From assembly GCA_023265215.1 (NCBI GenBank), contig JAHFUH010000325.1, positions 1 through 6,396 on the forward strand: DNA of 6,396 nucleotides. Reading direction: 5' to 3'. This document shows, one piece after another, positions 5,216 to 6,396 of the stretch. The stretch comes from Acidobacteriota bacterium. GTDB taxonomy: Bacteria; Acidobacteriota; UBA6911. Numbering within the stretch: position 1 is the stretch's first letter; each line of letters opens with the position of its first letter. The notes beneath the pieces were generated by a model that saw nothing but the letters and a program-made list of their open reading frames with translations, ran no database searches and was not told the DNA's origin. The translations under genes and the position numbers were made by a program.

Positions 5216-6396
5216 TCACTTTGGCTCGTTAGGTTTCCATTCCATAGCCCGATTTTGGGCTTCTGCTATTTGCTGGGGTGTCATCTTTTTAGCAACAGTA
5301 TCACGCCTTGTTGCGGCTTTTGCCTGAATCTCTCCTTTTAAGTGAGCAGCGGACAAATTCAACCACATGTGGGCTTCAACATAGTTTTGCGTGACACCAT
5401 TACCTTCGTAATACATCCACCCTAAGTTGCATTGCGCCTCAGCAAAGCCCTGATCTGCAGCTTTGCCGTACCATTTCGCAGCTTCAACATAGTTTTGCGT
5501 GACACCCTTGCCTCCGTAATACATCTCCCCCAGGCAGTACTGCGCTTCAGCAGAGCTTTGATCCGCAGCCTTGCGATACCATTTTAGTGCTTCAGCATAG
5601 TCCTGAGTTATACCCTTGCCTTCGTAATACATCCGCCCCAGGCAGTATTGCGCTTCAGCAGAGCTTTGATCCGCAGCCTTGCGATGCCATTTTAGTGCTT
5701 CAGCGTAATCCTTGGCCACACCCTTGCCTTCTTCATACATCAATCCCAAACTGTACTGTGCCTTCGCATCCCCTTGATCCGCAGCTTTGCGAACCCATTT
5801 AGCGGCTTCAGCGTAGTCCTGAGTGACTCCCCTGCCGTTGGCATGCATCAATCCCAAGCAGCGTTGCGCTTCAGCAGAGCTTTGATCTGCAGCCTTGCGG
5901 TACCATTGGACGGCTTCAGCGTAATTCTTAGCCACACCCTTGCCTTCTTCATACATCAATCCCAAATTGTACTGTGCCTTGGCATCCCCTTGATCCGCAG
6001 CTTTGCGATACCATTTCGCAGCTCCAGCATAGTCCTTTATCCCACTTCTCCCTTCAGCGTAAAGCTTTCCCAAGTTGAACTGAGAATCAGCAAAGCCCTG
6101 ATCTGCAGCCTTGCGGAACCATTTCATGGCTTCGGAGTAGTCCTGTGCGACAATCGTTCCCTGGAGATAATAATACCCCAAATATTGTTGTGCCTTGGCA
6201 TCCCCTTGATCCGCGGCTTTCGCATGCCATTTCAACGCCTCAGCATAGTCTTGGGTAGCACCATCGCCACGGTAATACATCATTCCCAAGTTGAGCTGCC
6301 CAACGGCATCCCCTTGATCTGCAGCCTTGCGGTACCACCTGACGGCTTCAGCATAATCCTGAGCAACAGCTTTGCCTTCTTCATACATCAATCCCA
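5216..6396 (-). CDS. Sel1-like repeat (tetratricopeptide-related) protein, 5' end outside the window
   Basis: At least 391 residues consist of about ten tandem 36-residue Sel1-like repeats with consensus LGxMYxEGKGVxQDYAEA, then xKWYRKAADQGxAxAQ. Each unit folds as a helical hairpin and the array makes a protein-binding solenoid. Family members act as scaffolds in signalling, secretion stress or envelope processes; the partner here cannot be read. The last unit passes into a typical Sel1 end (EAHMWLNLSAA, then VAKKMTPQQIAEAQ and EWKPNEPK) and stops at 5216. The sequence at the right edge (LGLMYEEG) is mid-repeat, so the apparent TTG start at 6391 is not real; the true start and any signal peptide lie beyond 6396. 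No enzyme motif is visible. Confidence 0.9.
   Translation of the reverse strand, partial: GLMYEEGKAVAQDYAEAVRWYRKAADQGDAVGQLNLGMMYYRGDGATQDYAEALKWHAKAADQGDAKAQQYLGYYYLQGTIVAQDYSEAMKWFRKAADQGFADSQFNLGKLYAEGRSGIKDYAGAAKWYRKAADQGDAKAQYNLGLMYEEGKGVAKNYAEAVQWYRKAADQSSAEAQRCLGLMHANGRGVTQDYAEAAKWVRKAADQGDAKAQYSLGLMYEEGKGVAKDYAEALKWHRKAADQSSAEAQYCLGRMYYEGKGITQDYAEALKWYRKAADQSSAEAQYCLGEMYYGGKGVTQNYVEAAKWYGKAADQGFAEAQCNLGWMYYEGNGVTQNYVEAHMWLNLSAAHLKGEIQAKAATRRDTVAKKMTPQQIAEAQNRAMEWKPNEPK
5528..5711 (-). repeat. Near-identical 108-bp-period DNA repeats inside the Sel1-repeat gene
   Basis: Positions 5528-5603 and 5636-5711, exactly 108 bp apart, differ at only 4 of 76 positions by direct reading. All four differences can be compared base by base (5540/5648 region, 5578/5686 region and two near 5597-5600). 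They encode the shared end of one Sel1 unit and start of the next (KWxRKAADQSSAEAQYCLG). The other units are clearly more diverged, so this pair is the youngest duplication or a gene-conversion product. Confidence 0.75.

Noticed and set aside
6389..6391. TTG start of the Sel1-repeat gene
   Set aside because: This TTG is the Leu of the LGLMYEEG repeat unit, and the frame is open to the window edge, so the real start is outside.

Overview
The window is 6.4 kb of moderately GC-rich bacterial DNA. It carries two intact plus-strand genes, a patch of broken hydrolase genes, a repeat-rich spacer and a minus-strand Sel1-repeat gene cut by the right edge. The style (exported esterases with Gly/Ala-rich linkers, a UGSC selenoprotein, abundant intergenic palindromic repeats, hydrolase paralogues) suggests a soil or sediment bacterium, perhaps Acidobacteriota or a relative. 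There is no rRNA or phylogenetic marker here, so that placement is a low-confidence inference.

Layout. Positions 1-90 hold an intergenic palindromic repeat. An exported alpha/beta-hydrolase esterase follows at 173-1597, with a Gly/Ala/Pro linker and a small C-terminal beta-rich domain. A long exported protein lies at 1768-3489. It looks like two ORFs because of an in-frame TGA at 2173-2175, but the frame is unbroken across it and reads Sec-Gly-Ser-Cys, the signature of UGSC family selenoproteins. A strong hairpin starts 10 nt after this UGA. A 16-bp inverted repeat at 3496-3538 probably ends transcription from both sides.

From 3550 to 4897 lie four pieces of different serine hydrolases joined end to end: a carboxylesterase type-B C-terminus (-), an alpha/beta-hydrolase N-terminus (-), a dienelactone-hydrolase/S9-like C-terminus (-) and an esterase lacking its N-terminus (+). 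None is a complete enzyme. Positions 4898-5215 hold no gene, only stacked palindromic and direct repeats. From 5216 to the right edge a minus-strand gene encodes about ten 36-residue Sel1-like repeats, and its 5' end lies outside the window.

The main result is the selenoprotein: conventional annotation would split it into a 'stopped' 143-residue protein and a separate 416-residue protein, whereas the sequence supports one 573-residue exported protein with Sec at residue 136. No selenocysteine machinery (selA, selB, selC, selD) is in the window. The esterase and selenoprotein genes are in tandem on the same strand, but a 170-bp gap and the lack of a known shared pathway mean a joint function is not established.
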